Source of the DNA: Branchiostoma lanceolatum
Lineage: Eukaryota > Chordata > Leptocardii > Amphioxiformes > Branchiostomatidae
Length of the DNA stretch: 64,000 nt
Assembly (NCBI RefSeq): GCF_035083965.1
Contig: NC_089726.1
Span: 8,499,501 to 8,563,500 of the forward strand
Direction: 5' to 3'
Shown: one piece after another, positions 11,972-23,854 of the stretch
Layout: every line of letters starts with the position of its first letter
Numbering within the stretch: the first letter of the stretch is position 1
Translations under genes and position numbers: made by a program
The notes under the pieces: generated by a model
Seen by the model: only the letters and a program-made list of their open reading frames with translations
What the model was told of the DNA's origin: nothing
The model's database searches: none

Positions 11972-12154
11972 ATTCGATCCGTGAATACCTTAGTGTTGGA
12001 AGAAAGTTTAGCATTGTATTATGCTATATACGTGTATACTGAATTAAAGTCCTTTGAAAACCCTAATACAGTAATTGTACAAGAAATTAAAATACAGCGG
12101 CGCAGAAATTGATTACCTTATGGCGAACAAAAACTGTGTCTTGGAAACGTAATT

Positions 12155-14402
12155 TCAACAGTCGGAGCAGTACACCCAAAAAAGAATGGACAGCTTTGGA
12201 TTCCTATTGCTAGACTCGATAAACACGCCTGGCTTCCCCAGATCCTGGCGCATCTCCATACGAACTGTCTCCCATTTCACGTCCAGATTTGTGTTCCCGG
12301 TCTCGGTGGCATCATAAAAGAACTTCTCCCTCCATATCCACCATCCATTGACACCGTAAACCATGGCCTTCAGCAAGTGAATCGTCTCCCATGTTTGTCT
12401 CTCCACTTCAGAAAGTTCAGTAGAAGTTATCTTGAGTGCATAAAGCATAACATGGTGCAGTTTAGGCATCTGCAGGAATGCTTTTGCCATGTCGAGTGTG
12501 CTGTTGGCCACTCGGTTGTACCCGCCGAGAACAAGTTCCTCCAGCTCTTGTAGTTCAGCGATGTTTCGGGCTATGGCATCTCCCCCGGTTGGGGTGATTT
12601 GATTTCCCTCCAATGTCATCCTTTTCATATTTTTAAGGTGGACGAATTTCTGCGAGAGTTTCTCAACGCCTTCGTCGTCCATGATGTTACTGAATAGATC
12701 AAGATCTTCAAGGTGTTTCAAATCGCCCAACTGATCGATGATCTTCCTTGTAGCAGGAGCTGGCATGTTAGAGTTTCTTATGTGAAGTTTTTGTAAGTAT
12801 TTAAGGTATGGAAAGAGCTGGGCTAGAGCAGATGCGTCGGCGACAGTCAACTTCTTCCTTGCATCGATAATAATGGCGGCGGCGGCTTCAGTCTTGTCGG
12901 CGGGGAAGGCATCATCAGGTATCACTTTAACAGCGTTCAGCAGAGACGTGAACAAGTCTGCATGGGTGTTGAAGCCGTTTGCGGCCATGTAGCTCAAGTG
13001 AGTGTACGTACCTTTTTGTGCGCAGTGCGCCACGAAGTGAGTCAATGTCTTTGGAAACTCTTCACACGGTAGAACGGGCCATCCCCACCACTTCTTTGGA
13101 TCCCGTGCCCAGTTGTTGCACACCCGGGGCCAGAACGGCTGGGCATCCAGCAGTGCGGTGACCACGGCGTTGTTACTGGAATGTACTGATGACACCGTCC
13201 ATCCTAGCTTGGAGCACTCCTCCTTGACATAATCTTCCCAGCGTTGTTCTCTATTGGCACAGTTGTCTGCAAAAGGGCAAAGCATTAAGAGAATGTTTTA
13301 TTGAATGTAAAATGTACGAGTTTTTCTAAATAGTTTTGACAGTCACCACAGTCGTGATAAGAGCAAGCCAGCTTTGTAAATTCATAATTCATTGACGCCA
13401 GAATTGGCAATAGATTCAAACATAAACATCAGTATTCATTTTCAATACGTGCCAACGACGAGAAAGAAATCAAAGCTAAATGAGTCAAGAAAACCATCGT
13501 TCGAATAAAAAGATATGCGGAACAAATCGGTAAAAATGCACACACACACAAAAAAAACGAACCTCTTGCCAGTGGTTCAGTCTCATTCACAAACTGTAAC
13601 ATTTTCTTCACGTTGTCAAACATGTCCTTTATGTGGTCATCAGCAGGCACGAGGAGTCGGTGATTATTCAGGATCTGGTTAGACAGTTCGGACTGAGACA
13701 AATCGTACGTCCATTCTCTGAAACAGACAAACAAAGGCTACAGAGCGCGGTAGTAACCATGGTAACGTTACCTGGGGAAGAATAGCATAACTCCGCCGAA
13801 ATATGGGTTGCGAATAATGTACGGTCAGGCGAATGAGTGTTTTGGAAATTTTACAAGCAGAATTAGCTATGATTTCAAATTTCATATTGAGCCACAGAAA
13901 TTGCAGAGTACCCTTAAGAATTACGAATCATCCGTGAAGGCCAACAACAAACGCTCGGCTGAAATGTGTGTGGCAATGCAGGCGATAATTGCAAGCTTTG
14001 CAAATGGTCTCAAAAAAGGAACCCAACTTGGAGCAAATGGGATAGGTTAGCATTTCTGCCATTGTGACATATTCCTGTGGTATCGTACAGTTAAGTCAAC
14101 ATCGTATATTGTTTTGGAATAAAACAAAATTGGATCTGACAAGAATCACATTGGGAGAGTAAGCTGTATGAGGCCTGGCGGTTCTAAATCAATACCGGGG
14201 CAAAACAGATGACTGGCTTCTTTTTCAGAAAACTGGCAAACGCTTACCTCATTTGGCAGATGCCCACGTTTGCATTTTTGCGACCTCCTGCATGCTGTAT
14301 CCCCGTTTTGTCGGTAGAGGGGGAGGCGTTCTCTTCGTCCGAAAGGCCGGATGTCAAAACCACGTATACCAACAGGAGCCTGAAGCACAGTCGCGCATCC
14401 AT
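12155..14402 (-). CDS. Secreted leucine-rich-repeat protein, paralogue A
   Basis: Three exons on the minus strand: 14248-14402, 13563-13717, 12155-13266, phases 2 and 1, giving 473 residues. The start is placed at MDARLCFRLLLVYVVLTSG because this signal peptide is conserved in all three paralogues while upstream residues are not. Exon 2 encodes a helical acidic/basic stretch (WTYDLSQSE...DDHIKDMFDNVKKM). Exon 3 begins with REQRWEDYVKEECSK, a Cys/Trp-rich block (DPKKWWGWPVLPCEEFPKT, THFVAHC), then about four RI/NLR-type LRRs at roughly 254-353 (L.KLHIRNS, LEDLDLFSN, MKRMTLEGNQIT, LEELVLGG). It ends FWVYCSDC-stop. No transmembrane segment follows, so secretion is expected. Function unknown; recognition or immune role is inference. 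A Penelope-like insertion sits about 120 bp after the stop. Confidence 0.8.
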
Positions 14403-15004
14403 TCTGAGTCCAGTTGACAAAGTGGCGCAAGAAGCTAACACGCTGTAGCAATCATACACTCAGACTCATTACTTTGATCCCCTTTTTACTCTAGACTCAC
14501 ACGGAGCTTTCATGATTGGCAGGGCTTTAATCGTACAAACTCGTGTAGCTGTAGAAAGGTGTTGCCAGCTTTGAATCGATGAGAGCGGAAAGCAAATATG
14601 TGTTTCAACCGATGGATGGTTTTGGAATGCCGTCAGACGAACACGCCTTTACATGATATGATGCATGGATTCGTGGGTGGCAATTAAATGACAAGGTTAC
14701 ATCTTTGTTTGTCGTATGTGCAACAGTGTTCTCCAGGGCTAGGGATAATTTTGGACTCAGATATGTTTAAAAAGCTTATGATTATATGCTGCCAAGATCC
14801 CCCAGTCACGGGACACACTAAATACAATGCAAGGCATCCAAAGATTAGGGAATGGCATGAATTATCGTCTACAGTTGTTATCATCGTCATCTACACGAAA
14901 AAATGGCCTTAGAATACATGTAAATGAATAGGAAGCCAGTAGACATATTCATAACTGTCTGATATCTATGTCTATATTTATTTATCTATCTATCTATCTA
15001 TCTG

Positions 15005-15081
<77 letters not shown>

Positions 15082-16158
15082 ATATATATATATGTATATA
15101 TCTATCTATCTCTATATATACCATCATTTACACATGTACAATAAGTGAGCTGGATAATGCAGTAAGGACCTTGATTTCAGAGTGACATTTTATTTACGAT
15201 ACACAAGTACGCTGTAATGTCGAAGGGTAAAAGACGAAGGGACACTTCAAGAACATCAGTGTAACCGTAACTCTATTCTCTCAACACTATGTAAAGAACC
15301 CTCAAGGCTATCTCAAAAATAAAAGATAAAAATAAAACAACAGTTTCATCAATATTCAATACGCCAGACGTATTAGATCAAAATAATATCGTTTTCGATA
15401 AAACTGCGTGTTTTCTTGCCATTCTGATCACGTGTTGTTGTTTAGATGAGCCGTCTAACGTCAGTAGCCGTAATGCTTTAATGGAATTGTGAAGTAGATG
15501 AGTCCTTTTGGTATGTAAAAGCAGATATGCAATTTATCGTACATTTGATGAAGGTTAGACATCCAGGTAGTAAGATAAGCCAAAAATAGTAACGTCTGAC
15601 TGTTTCAAAAATTTATCGCACAATCTCCGAGAAGCCATGACTTGCATGGGGAAACCTAGTACACAATTTCTTGATAGGTTCTCATAAACAAGGTGGCCAA
15701 TGTATCCAACACTATTCAGTCATTTACATATACAAAATAAATCAAACAGCAAGTTTGTATAGAAATTACAAGTTTAAGATACTATTCACTGTTTCATGTC
15801 AGTGACTGAGAATGGGTCCGAAGTCAACTCAAACAATCACGCAGGTTTGAATAGAGATGAAAAACACGTTGTGTTCAATCAGTCTTTAGAATCGATTATT
15901 CAAGTACCGGTACCATTCTCTCTATTATCGGTGCAAGAAAAAAAAAGGGATGTAGGAATATGTTGACATAAAGATATGCGTCTTTTAGTAGATTTTAAGA
16001 TGATCTTACTTCAGCATGTTATATACGAGCATATTGAATTGAGTCAAGTCCTTTGAAAACTTCAATTATTGTACAGCATAAATACAGTAGCACAATAAAT
16101 TGATTATTCTACAACAAACAGAGAAAAATCCTGCAAAATGTGTCTTGAAAGCGTCATT
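14403..16158. other. Intergenic between LRR paralogues A and B
   Basis: No gene seen. The part after the A start codon resembles the part after B (shared ACTCATTACTTTGAT and AGGGCTTTAATC blocks), so the duplication unit included promoter sequence. It contains the tetranucleotide array at 14974-15110. Confidence 0.6.
14974..15118 (+). repeat. (TCTA)n microsatellite
   Basis: About 25 or more TCTA units with a TATA-rich tail, in the 5' flank of paralogue A. Confidence 0.95.
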
Positions 16159-18494
16159 TTAACAGTCCGTACAGTACACCCAAAAAAGAATGGACAGCTT
16201 TGGATTCCTATTGCTGGACTCGATGAACACACCTGGCTTCCCCAGATCCTGGCGTATTTCTGTACGAACTGTCTCCCATTTCACGTCCAGATTTGCGTTC
16301 CCGGTCTCGGTGGCATCATAAAAGAACTTCTCCTTCCATATTGACCCTCCATTGACACCGTAAACCATGGCCTTCAGCAAGTGAATCGTCTCCCTTGTCT
16401 GTCTCTCCACTTCAGAAAGTTGAGCAGATGTGAATTGGAGAACATAAAGGACAACGCGGTTCAGTTTAGGCATCTGCAGGAATGCTTCTCCCATGTCCAG
16501 AACGCTTGTAGCCACTCGGTTGTAGCCGCCGAGAACAAGTTCCTCCAGCTCTTGTAGTTCAGCGATGTTTCGGGCTATGGCATCTCCCCCGGTTGGGGTA
16601 ATTTGATTTCCCTCCAATTTCATCCTTTTCATGTTTTTAAGGTGGACGAATTTCTGCGTGAGTTTCTCAACGCATTCGTCGTCCATGATGTTACTGTTCA
16701 GGTCAAGATCTTCAAGGTGTTTTAAATCGCCCAACTTGTCGATGATCTTCCTTGTAGCAGGAGCTGGCATGTTAGAGTTTCTTATGTGAAGTTTTTGTAA
16801 GTATTTAAGGTATGGAAATAGCTGGGCTAGAGCAGATGCGTCGGCGACAGTCAACTTCTTCCTCGCATCAATGATAATGGCGGCGGTGGCATCAGTCTTG
16901 GTTGTGGGAAATGCATCATCGGGTATCATTCTCACAGCGTTCAGCAGAGACGTGAACAAGTCTGCGTGGGTGTTGAAGCCGGTTGCGGTCATGTAGCTCT
17001 TGTCCTTTTTGTACGTACCTTTTTGTGCGCAGTGCGCCACAAAGTGAGTCAGAGTCTTTGGAAACTCTTCACACGGTAGAACGGGCCATCCCCACCACTT
17101 CTTTGGATCCTGTACCTTGCAGTCCCTATGCCAGAACGGCTGGGAGTTCAGCAGTGCGGTGACCACGGCGTTGGTATTGGAACGTTCTGGTATCGCAGAC
17201 TCTCGGCCGGGCTTGGAGCACTCCTCCTTGACATAATCCTCCCAGCGCTGTTCTCTCTGTGCACATTTCTCTGTAAAAGGGCAAAGCATTCAGATTGTTA
17301 AATTAAATTTAAGTAAGATCGATTGATAGCTTTGACAGTCACCAGAGTCATGATATGAATTCGAACAAGCCCGTATTTTAATTGATATTTCAGTTCATTG
17401 ATGCCAGAATTGGCAACAGACTCAAACAAAGTCATCCTAGTCTTTCAAAATCAATACATGTCAGCACTAATGTAATGAATAGCAAAGACAACGTTTATTG
17501 CTTAAACCGGGATGTGTAGATTGACATGATCAACAGAAATTAAAAGATATGTGCTATAGATGTTCACAGCCTACCGCCAGACACACGTACGGCTCCGAAT
17601 CTGACTTCCTTTAAGAGACTCCTGAAGTAACGGAAATGAACAAAACGAACGGACACGGACCATGAACCAGCTTTCGCCCTACTGTATGTTGTAGCAATTG
17701 TATATTGTTGTACCATAAATATGTAATGATATATGTTGATAGAGTTATTAGGACTCAAATGAATGTGTATCTCTGTTATATTGTATCTGACCCTTACCTC
17801 TTCCCTCATGACCTCAATGAAAAGCGGCCTGCGTGCCGATTTGAGCTTATCATGAATAAACAAAGGTTCACTGTGACAAACAAACAAACAAACAAACAAA
17901 CAAACAAACAAACAGAAAATGAACCTCTTGTGAGTGTCTTATTCACAAAAGATAAGATTTTCTTCACGTTGTCCAACATGTCCTTTAAGTGGTCATCATC
18001 AGGTATGAGGAATCGGTCATTATTCACTAGCTGGTCAGACGTCCATTTTCTGAAACAGACAGTGAGCAGAAGTCACGGGAACAAAATCACAAAACGGCAC
18101 CTTAGCATTTATTGCATGTAATGTATAGTTAGGCGAATTAATGTTTTAGAAATTTCAGGCATAAATTGCACATGGAGGCAAATGATAATCCGGGATCAAG
18201 CATGAATCACTGTTAACGTTAGCGTAAGCGGAACGATACATGGCTTTCCAAATCAAGACCGGCCGGGTCATGACAGCCTTCTGCCTTCCAGCTCTCAGAA
18301 AAACACGTAAACGTTGGCCAAACTTATGATTACCTCCTGTGGCAGTTATCCTTTTTGGCGTTGAAATGCTGTCTACCTCCTGTAGGCTGTATTCCCGTTT
18401 TTCCGGTAGAGGTGGAGTCGTTTTCTTCGTCCGGAAGGCCGGATGTCAAAACCACGTATACCAACAGGAACCTGAAGCACAGTCGTGCATCCAT
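16159..18494 (-). CDS. Secreted leucine-rich-repeat protein, paralogue B
   Basis: Exons 18334-18494, 17925-18049 and 16159-17270 on the minus strand give 465 residues. Exon 3 is exactly as long as in paralogue A (1112 bp) and nearly identical through the LRRs, while exon 2 is 30 bp shorter. Signal peptide MDARLCFRFLLVYVVLTSG. Differences from A cluster in the region before the LRRs (SKPGRESAIPERSNTNA against SKLGWTVSSVHSSNNA) and around the Trp-rich block (CKVQDPKKWWGWP), where one would expect a variable binding surface. Ends FWVYCTDC-stop. Secreted; function unknown. High similarity of coding and flanking DNA points to a recent tandem duplication or gene conversion. Confidence 0.8.
17870..17914 (+). 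repeat. (CAAA)n microsatellite in paralogue B intron 2
   Basis: About ten CAAA units directly at the exon 2 donor side of the intron (exon 2 ends at 17925). Preceded by GATTTGAGCT...ATGAATAAACAAA, a block that recurs near 63765. Confidence 0.9.
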
Positions 18495-19897
18495 GCTGAG
18501 TCCAGTGGACAAAGTGTCGCAAGAACCTAGCACGCTTTAGTTATCATACGGACACACTCAGACTCATTACTTTGATAACTATCTAACCTCGAGCCATTCA
18601 CTCTGAGCTTTTGTGATCGACAGGGCTTTAATCATACAGACTCGTGTAGCTGTAGAAAGATGATATGGCGCTCGGTTTGAAACGATGAAAGAAATTCAAA
18701 TCAAAGATGTGTTTCAATCGAGATATTTTTTGAAATGCCGCGAGACGAATTCGCCATTACATGATGTATAGATTTGTGGGTAGCAATTACATTGCAAGGT
18801 TGTACATGTTACATGTTTGTTTGTGCAGCAGTGTTAGATATTTTTTCCAGTGATAATTTTGGACTTAGATATGTCTGATTTATGAGTATATATTGCCGAG
18901 AGGCCCTAGTCACCGGACGCACTAAATTCTGTAATCAGAAGACTCGGGAATGAAATGAATTACTGTCTACAGTCGTTATCACTGTCGTCTGCTCGAAATC
19001 ATTCTAAAATGGCCTCAGAATATTAGTGCCGAATAAGAAACCAGTACATATATTCATACCTAACTGCTATACATATATATATACGTACATACAAACGTTT
19101 ACAGAATGAGGTAGATAATACAGTAAGGGATTTAATTTCAGAGCAGAGTGACATTTTATTTGCCATACACAAGTACTCTGTGAAGTCGGAACGTAAAAGA
19201 CGAAGGGAACCCTACAACTAGTACAAGAACATCAGATTAATCATAACTTTATTTCTCAACACAACGGACACAGAAGCAGAAAGTGACATACAAGGATATT
19301 TAGCTCTCAACACTGCCAAAATAATACAACATTTTCATTAACATTTAAAACGTCAGATAGAAAAAAAAGAAAAAAAAGTCGTGTTGGTGAAGCAACTTGT
19401 TATCCTGCCATTTTAATCACATCTGTGTGTTAAAGATAAGCCGTCTACATACTTTAGAAAGGTGAAGAAAATTATTTCTTTTGGTATGTAAATCAGATAG
19501 ACAATTTATCGTACAATCTCTATAATGTTCTAAGAACTCATGACTTGCATGCTCACTCAGTGGGTAAACTTATTTTACAATTTCCAAACATGTTCTCCAA
19601 AAACATTTTTATCTTAAACCCCTGATCCACTTCGATTTATATCAAAAGTATCCTGTCGTGTTTCATTTGTTCAGAGAAGTGTTGAATATAACATCTACAA
19701 TGACATGCTATAGTCATCTGCAGCTTCTGATAAATCTCAGTCTAATTTCACAGAGATCTCACAAGAAAATACTGTTGAAATACTAAAAACTTATTTTCTA
19801 GCCCTCTACAATATACAGAGCTCATCAAAATTTGAAGACAAAAACTACGCACACATTAAGTAGGACACTACAAATCAGCTTTTCGTTATCTCATATT
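18495..19897. other. Intergenic between LRR paralogues B and C
   Basis: No gene seen; the right side is similar to the flank of paralogue A (for example GTAGCAATTACAT and AGAGTGACATTTTAT blocks). Confidence 0.5.
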
Positions 19898-22478
19898 TTA
19901 GCAGCCCCAGCAAGTCACCCACAGCACGATGTTTAGCTCCCTGTTGCCAGACTCGAGAACCACACCGCCTCCGCCAAGGTCTTTCCGTAGCTCTGAACGA
20001 ACCATAGCCCAACTTGAATCCACAGTCGCGTTACGGTCCGAGTTTGCTGCGTCGTAGAACAGCTTCACCTTCCATGGCCTGACGCTGTACACCTTAGCCT
20101 GCAGCAGGTGGGCCACCTCCCTCACCTGCTTCTCAACTTCAGGGATTTCAGCCGGTTTGGTGTGGAGAGCGGACAGCACAGCTTTGCGGAGTTTAGGCAT
20201 CGTCAAGAATGTCTTTGTCATGTTTAGTACGCTACTGGCAAGTTCGTTGCCGATGATAAATTTCTCCAGCTCCTGAAGTTGAGCGATGTTTCGGGCGATG
20301 ATAGCTACTCCGGCTGGGGTGATTCCGTTGGCTTCCATCGACAGCTTCTTAAGGTTCTTAAGGTGGACAAAGATCTGTGTGAGCTTCACGACGCCTTCGT
20401 CATCGATGGTACTACTGAACAGGTCGAGGTCCTTAAGGTGTTTCAGTTCGCACAGGCGATCGATGATCTTCCTTGTAGCAGAAGCTGACATCCAAGACTT
20501 CATTATGTGAAGTTTCTCCAGGCATCTGAGGTACGGAAAGAGATCGGCCAGTGCAGATGCGTCAGCGGTGGTGAACTTTCTAGCGGGGGGGATTCTGCCC
20601 TCAATGATAAGGGCGGCAGCGGCGGCAGTCTTGGTGGTGCAAAAGGAATCTTCAGGCATCATTCTCACAGCCTTCAGCAGAGGTGAGAAGAAGTCTGCGT
20701 AGTTGTTGATGTTGTGAGCCCGCATGTAGCCTTCTTCGGTGCCCTTTGTGACGCAGTATGCCACGAAGTGTGTCAGAGTCTTTGGCAAGTCTTCACAGAG
20801 CGGAAGGGACGACTTTATCCAATCTTTCCGGCGTGCCCAGTACTGACGTACCCAAGGCCGAAGCTCATCGTTTTGGAGAAGTGCGGTCACCAAAGTGTTG
20901 TTGCTGGAACATTCTAGTAGCGTCTCCTGCCATCGTTGGTCTTCCTGCACACAGTAGTCTACAGAAAGATACATTGAGACCATTGCTAATAGTTAACGAC
21001 GCTTTAAGCTTATAAAGAAACGTCCACTAAGACACCGGTGTCAAAAGGAAGCTTTTTCACTTCTCAATGAGAAGCCAGTCATAGACAAATGTATATATAC
21101 GCATCTTTAGCAAACACGTACTGCATTAACGCATGATGAGGACGTTATATTCCTTTAGCTTCTTGATGACAAAAAAGTGATTGAAACTTCTTGATGAAAA
21201 AAAACTGATTGAAACTACAGCGTAGCGTAGACATGGAATGTAGTTACTCAACAGTCTATATGTACATTATAAGGAATTAAGACAGCTATACCTAGCTACG
21301 GGAGAGTAACATGTATACTTAATTAGACGCGAATGTATGCACACAGCGACATCTATTCCACAAACATATACATTATATAGCATTGAAAATCAACGAGGCT
21401 CACGACAACTAACCGTGTATCATGTCCACACTTTTATTCACAAGATGTGGTATTTTCCTCAAATTCTCTTCGATGTCCGTTAAGTGCATGTCAGGTGTAG
21501 GTACCTGAAGATGTTTCTCCTTCCCGTTAAGCGTTGACTGCTTGGAACTGTACGTCCATTTTCTGAAACAAACACACGCGTAAGACTCCAGCGCGTAGAA
21601 GTGAGCAATTCACAGCTTTTTGTGGCTACATTAGGTTGGATTCAGGGGGTGTTCTCAATGTTTCACGTGTACTTAGTTTGTCCCGTCCTCAACCCTGCCC
21701 CGTCCTTGATGCTGGATGGCTGTCAAATAACAGCACTGCTGCAGTTCCGTCCCCAACCCTGTCCTTGGTGCTGAATGTCTGTCAAATAACAATACTGCTG
21801 CAGTCCCGTCCCCAACCCTGTCCTTGGTGCTGAATATCTGTCAAATAACAATACTGCTGCAGTCCCGTCCCCAACCCTGTCCTTGGTGCTGAATATCTGT
21901 CAAATAACAGCACTGCTGCAGCCCCGTCCCTGTCCTTGGTGCTGAATGTCTGTCAAATAACAATACTGCTACGCTACAGTCCCGTCCCCAACCCTGTCCT
22001 TTGTGCTGAATACCTGTCACCTAACGGCATTGCTGCAGTCCCGTCCCCAACCCCGTCCTTGGTGCCGAATGTCTGTCAAATAATAGTATTGCTTTAGTCC
22101 CGTCCCCAACCCTGTCTTTTGTTCTGAATACCTGTCTGCTGTCCCCCTAAGCACCATGCTGCTAAATCAGTGTTGACTGCGTCTTGGGTCTGAAAAAAAC
22201 CCTTCACCGTGACAGCCAGAGGTAGAAGTCACTCTCAAACAGGCGGATGCCCTATCGTGCACAGTAGTACGGTGTCAGAACTACCCCCAGAATATAAATA
22301 TTAATCTTTGACATACTTACATGGGACTACAGATATCAGAGACTGTATCGAAGGCCGGTCCCGTTTCTGCATGTTGTATTCCCGTTTTACCGGTGCAGTT
22401 AAACATGTTCTCGTCCGGATGGCCGGATGTCAAAACAAAAAACAGGGACAGGAGCCTAACGCACAACCGTGCATCCAT
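19898..22478 (-). CDS. Secreted leucine-rich-repeat protein, paralogue C (divergent)
   Basis: Exons 22321-22478, 21414-21562 and 19898-20958 on the minus strand, same phases as A and B, 455 residues. Signal peptide MDARLCVRLLSLFFVLTSG. Exon 2 keeps only the KWTY start and the D.H..D...N..K pattern. Exon 3 conserves QEDQRWQE, LCEDLPKTLTHFVAYC, the LRRs (LEKLHIMKS, LKDLDLFSS, LKKLSMEANGIT, LEKFIIG) and a C-terminus WVTCWGC-stop. It is clearly the oldest branch of the trio. Intron 1 contains a 59-bp minisatellite. Secreted, function unknown. Confidence 0.8.
21660..22140. repeat. 59-bp minisatellite in LRR paralogue C intron 1
   Basis: About eight units of 59 bp (one shortened by 5 bp) built around CTGCTGCAGTCCCGTCC, CCTGTCCTTGGTGCTGAAT and CTGTCAAATAAC. 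Periodicity is exact across 21721, 21780, 21839 and 21898. Confidence 0.9.
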
Positions 22479-23854
22479 TCTGAGTGCAGTCGAACGACCA
22501 AGTGGTGTAATTTCATAACAACGTAGTGTGTTATTATGTACCACTCAGACTAATAACTGCGAGACGTATTCCCACATTGGCACCGTTGCTGTAAACATCA
22601 TGTTATTTGATACCGTCCAAATGCGTGGGCATGCCTTTACATATATTCATGGTGGCGAATCATAGCTTTAGAATTTCTACACAAACACCATAGTCTTGTA
22701 CCCATGATTAAGAAATGGAGGCATAACTATGTCTTGTCATGCGAACTTTTAGAGTGACATTTTACTTAGCACCTACATATGTATAATGTAAACAATGATT
22801 TATAATACACAGAACATAAAGGCAAAGTACAACAGGGCCAACAATTTGATGCAGTGAAAAGCCTTGATTTGTTTTGCTGTTACACTCATGATTATGTTTG
22901 CATTAAGCAAGTCTAGTCAAGTTCAATTTCTATTCATCTAGTAAGTTCTTGTATTACACAAGTGGTACATGTACATCATCATAAGCAAATCAAAATTAAG
23001 TTACAGTAGCAGAGCATGGGTAAGGTTTTCCATATGATATACATGTAAGATCTGACTCATGTCAGTTGCATACTACTGCGCCATAGTGCATTGAGAAAGG
23101 TTAACACAGAATTACACCACAATGAACACAAGTAATCAGTGGTATGGCATCATTCAACAGACATTCACATATGTCTACAGCTATGAACATGCAGTTGAAT
23201 TGCTTGTTATAAAGGTCAGCAATTCTGGTGCCATGCATTCAGTTATAACATGTCTTCTTGATGGCTCAGGCAAAAATGAACCTTTATATCATTTTTGATG
23301 CCTTTCGATTGTTAGCACATACTACTGAATTTTTGTCAGTGTATGTACATTTGCATGTCATGTTCCTTCTTCATATGTATGCATGTTTGTTTTTGTTCTG
23401 AACATTTCATCTATCCAAGTAAAGAAAGCAAGAAAGAAATCTGTCAAATATACATGTCTTCATTAAAATGCATGACACTAAGAGTTCATACAGAGGGGTT
23501 TGTTAAAACATGGTGACCTTAACCACACAGCCTCCCACATGCTAACATGCAGGATGGAAAATATGTACAATATTTACAGTCTTCTTTGTCTGAACAGAAA
23601 TCAGCCTAGATGCCAGACTGTTTCCAGTGCCTACACAAGCCAACTCCTCTGCTTTAGGGCCAAATATCTTAGCCTGGAGTCCAGCTTTGTTGGCTTTGGT
23701 CCACTCCCAACCGGGGGGGTATCTACCAAGACTGGACTCGAGGCCCCCAAGGAGATTCTACAACTGCCCCCCTGAGTTAGACCCTCGCAGTCGCAGGATA
23801 GATGTTAAAGAGTTCCGGGGTCAGGCATCCAGACTGCATAGAGCTCTGTTGTGA
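22479..23854. other. Intergenic between LRR paralogue C and CENPH
   Basis: No exon recognised. The segment next to 23854 is the probable CENPH 3' UTR (minus strand). Confidence 0.5.

Larger units (their letters stand above)
11314..12032 (+). mobile_element. Penelope-like retroelement, 5'-truncated, with inverted termini and 12-bp target duplication
   Basis: ATGCTATATACG at 11314-11325 is repeated exactly at 12021-12032 as a target-site duplication. Inside, about 180-bp inverted arms (about 11361-11545 and 11840-12020) enclose ~290 bp whose plus frame reads YIGETERSLRTRFLEHKRP, then an in-frame TAA, then HTESPGHTVSLDK, TKEAIYIR and PSLNRDSGRYKLP. This is the end of the GIY-YIG endonuclease of Penelope-like elements. 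The reverse transcriptase is absent. The left end has a ~35-bp extension beyond the inverted arm, as is common for this class. Each arm contains a hammerhead-like core (CTGAAGA, a 6-bp stem, GAAA). The element lies just past the stop codon of the first LRR gene; the paralogue at 16159 has the uninterrupted site near 16018. Confidence 0.85.
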
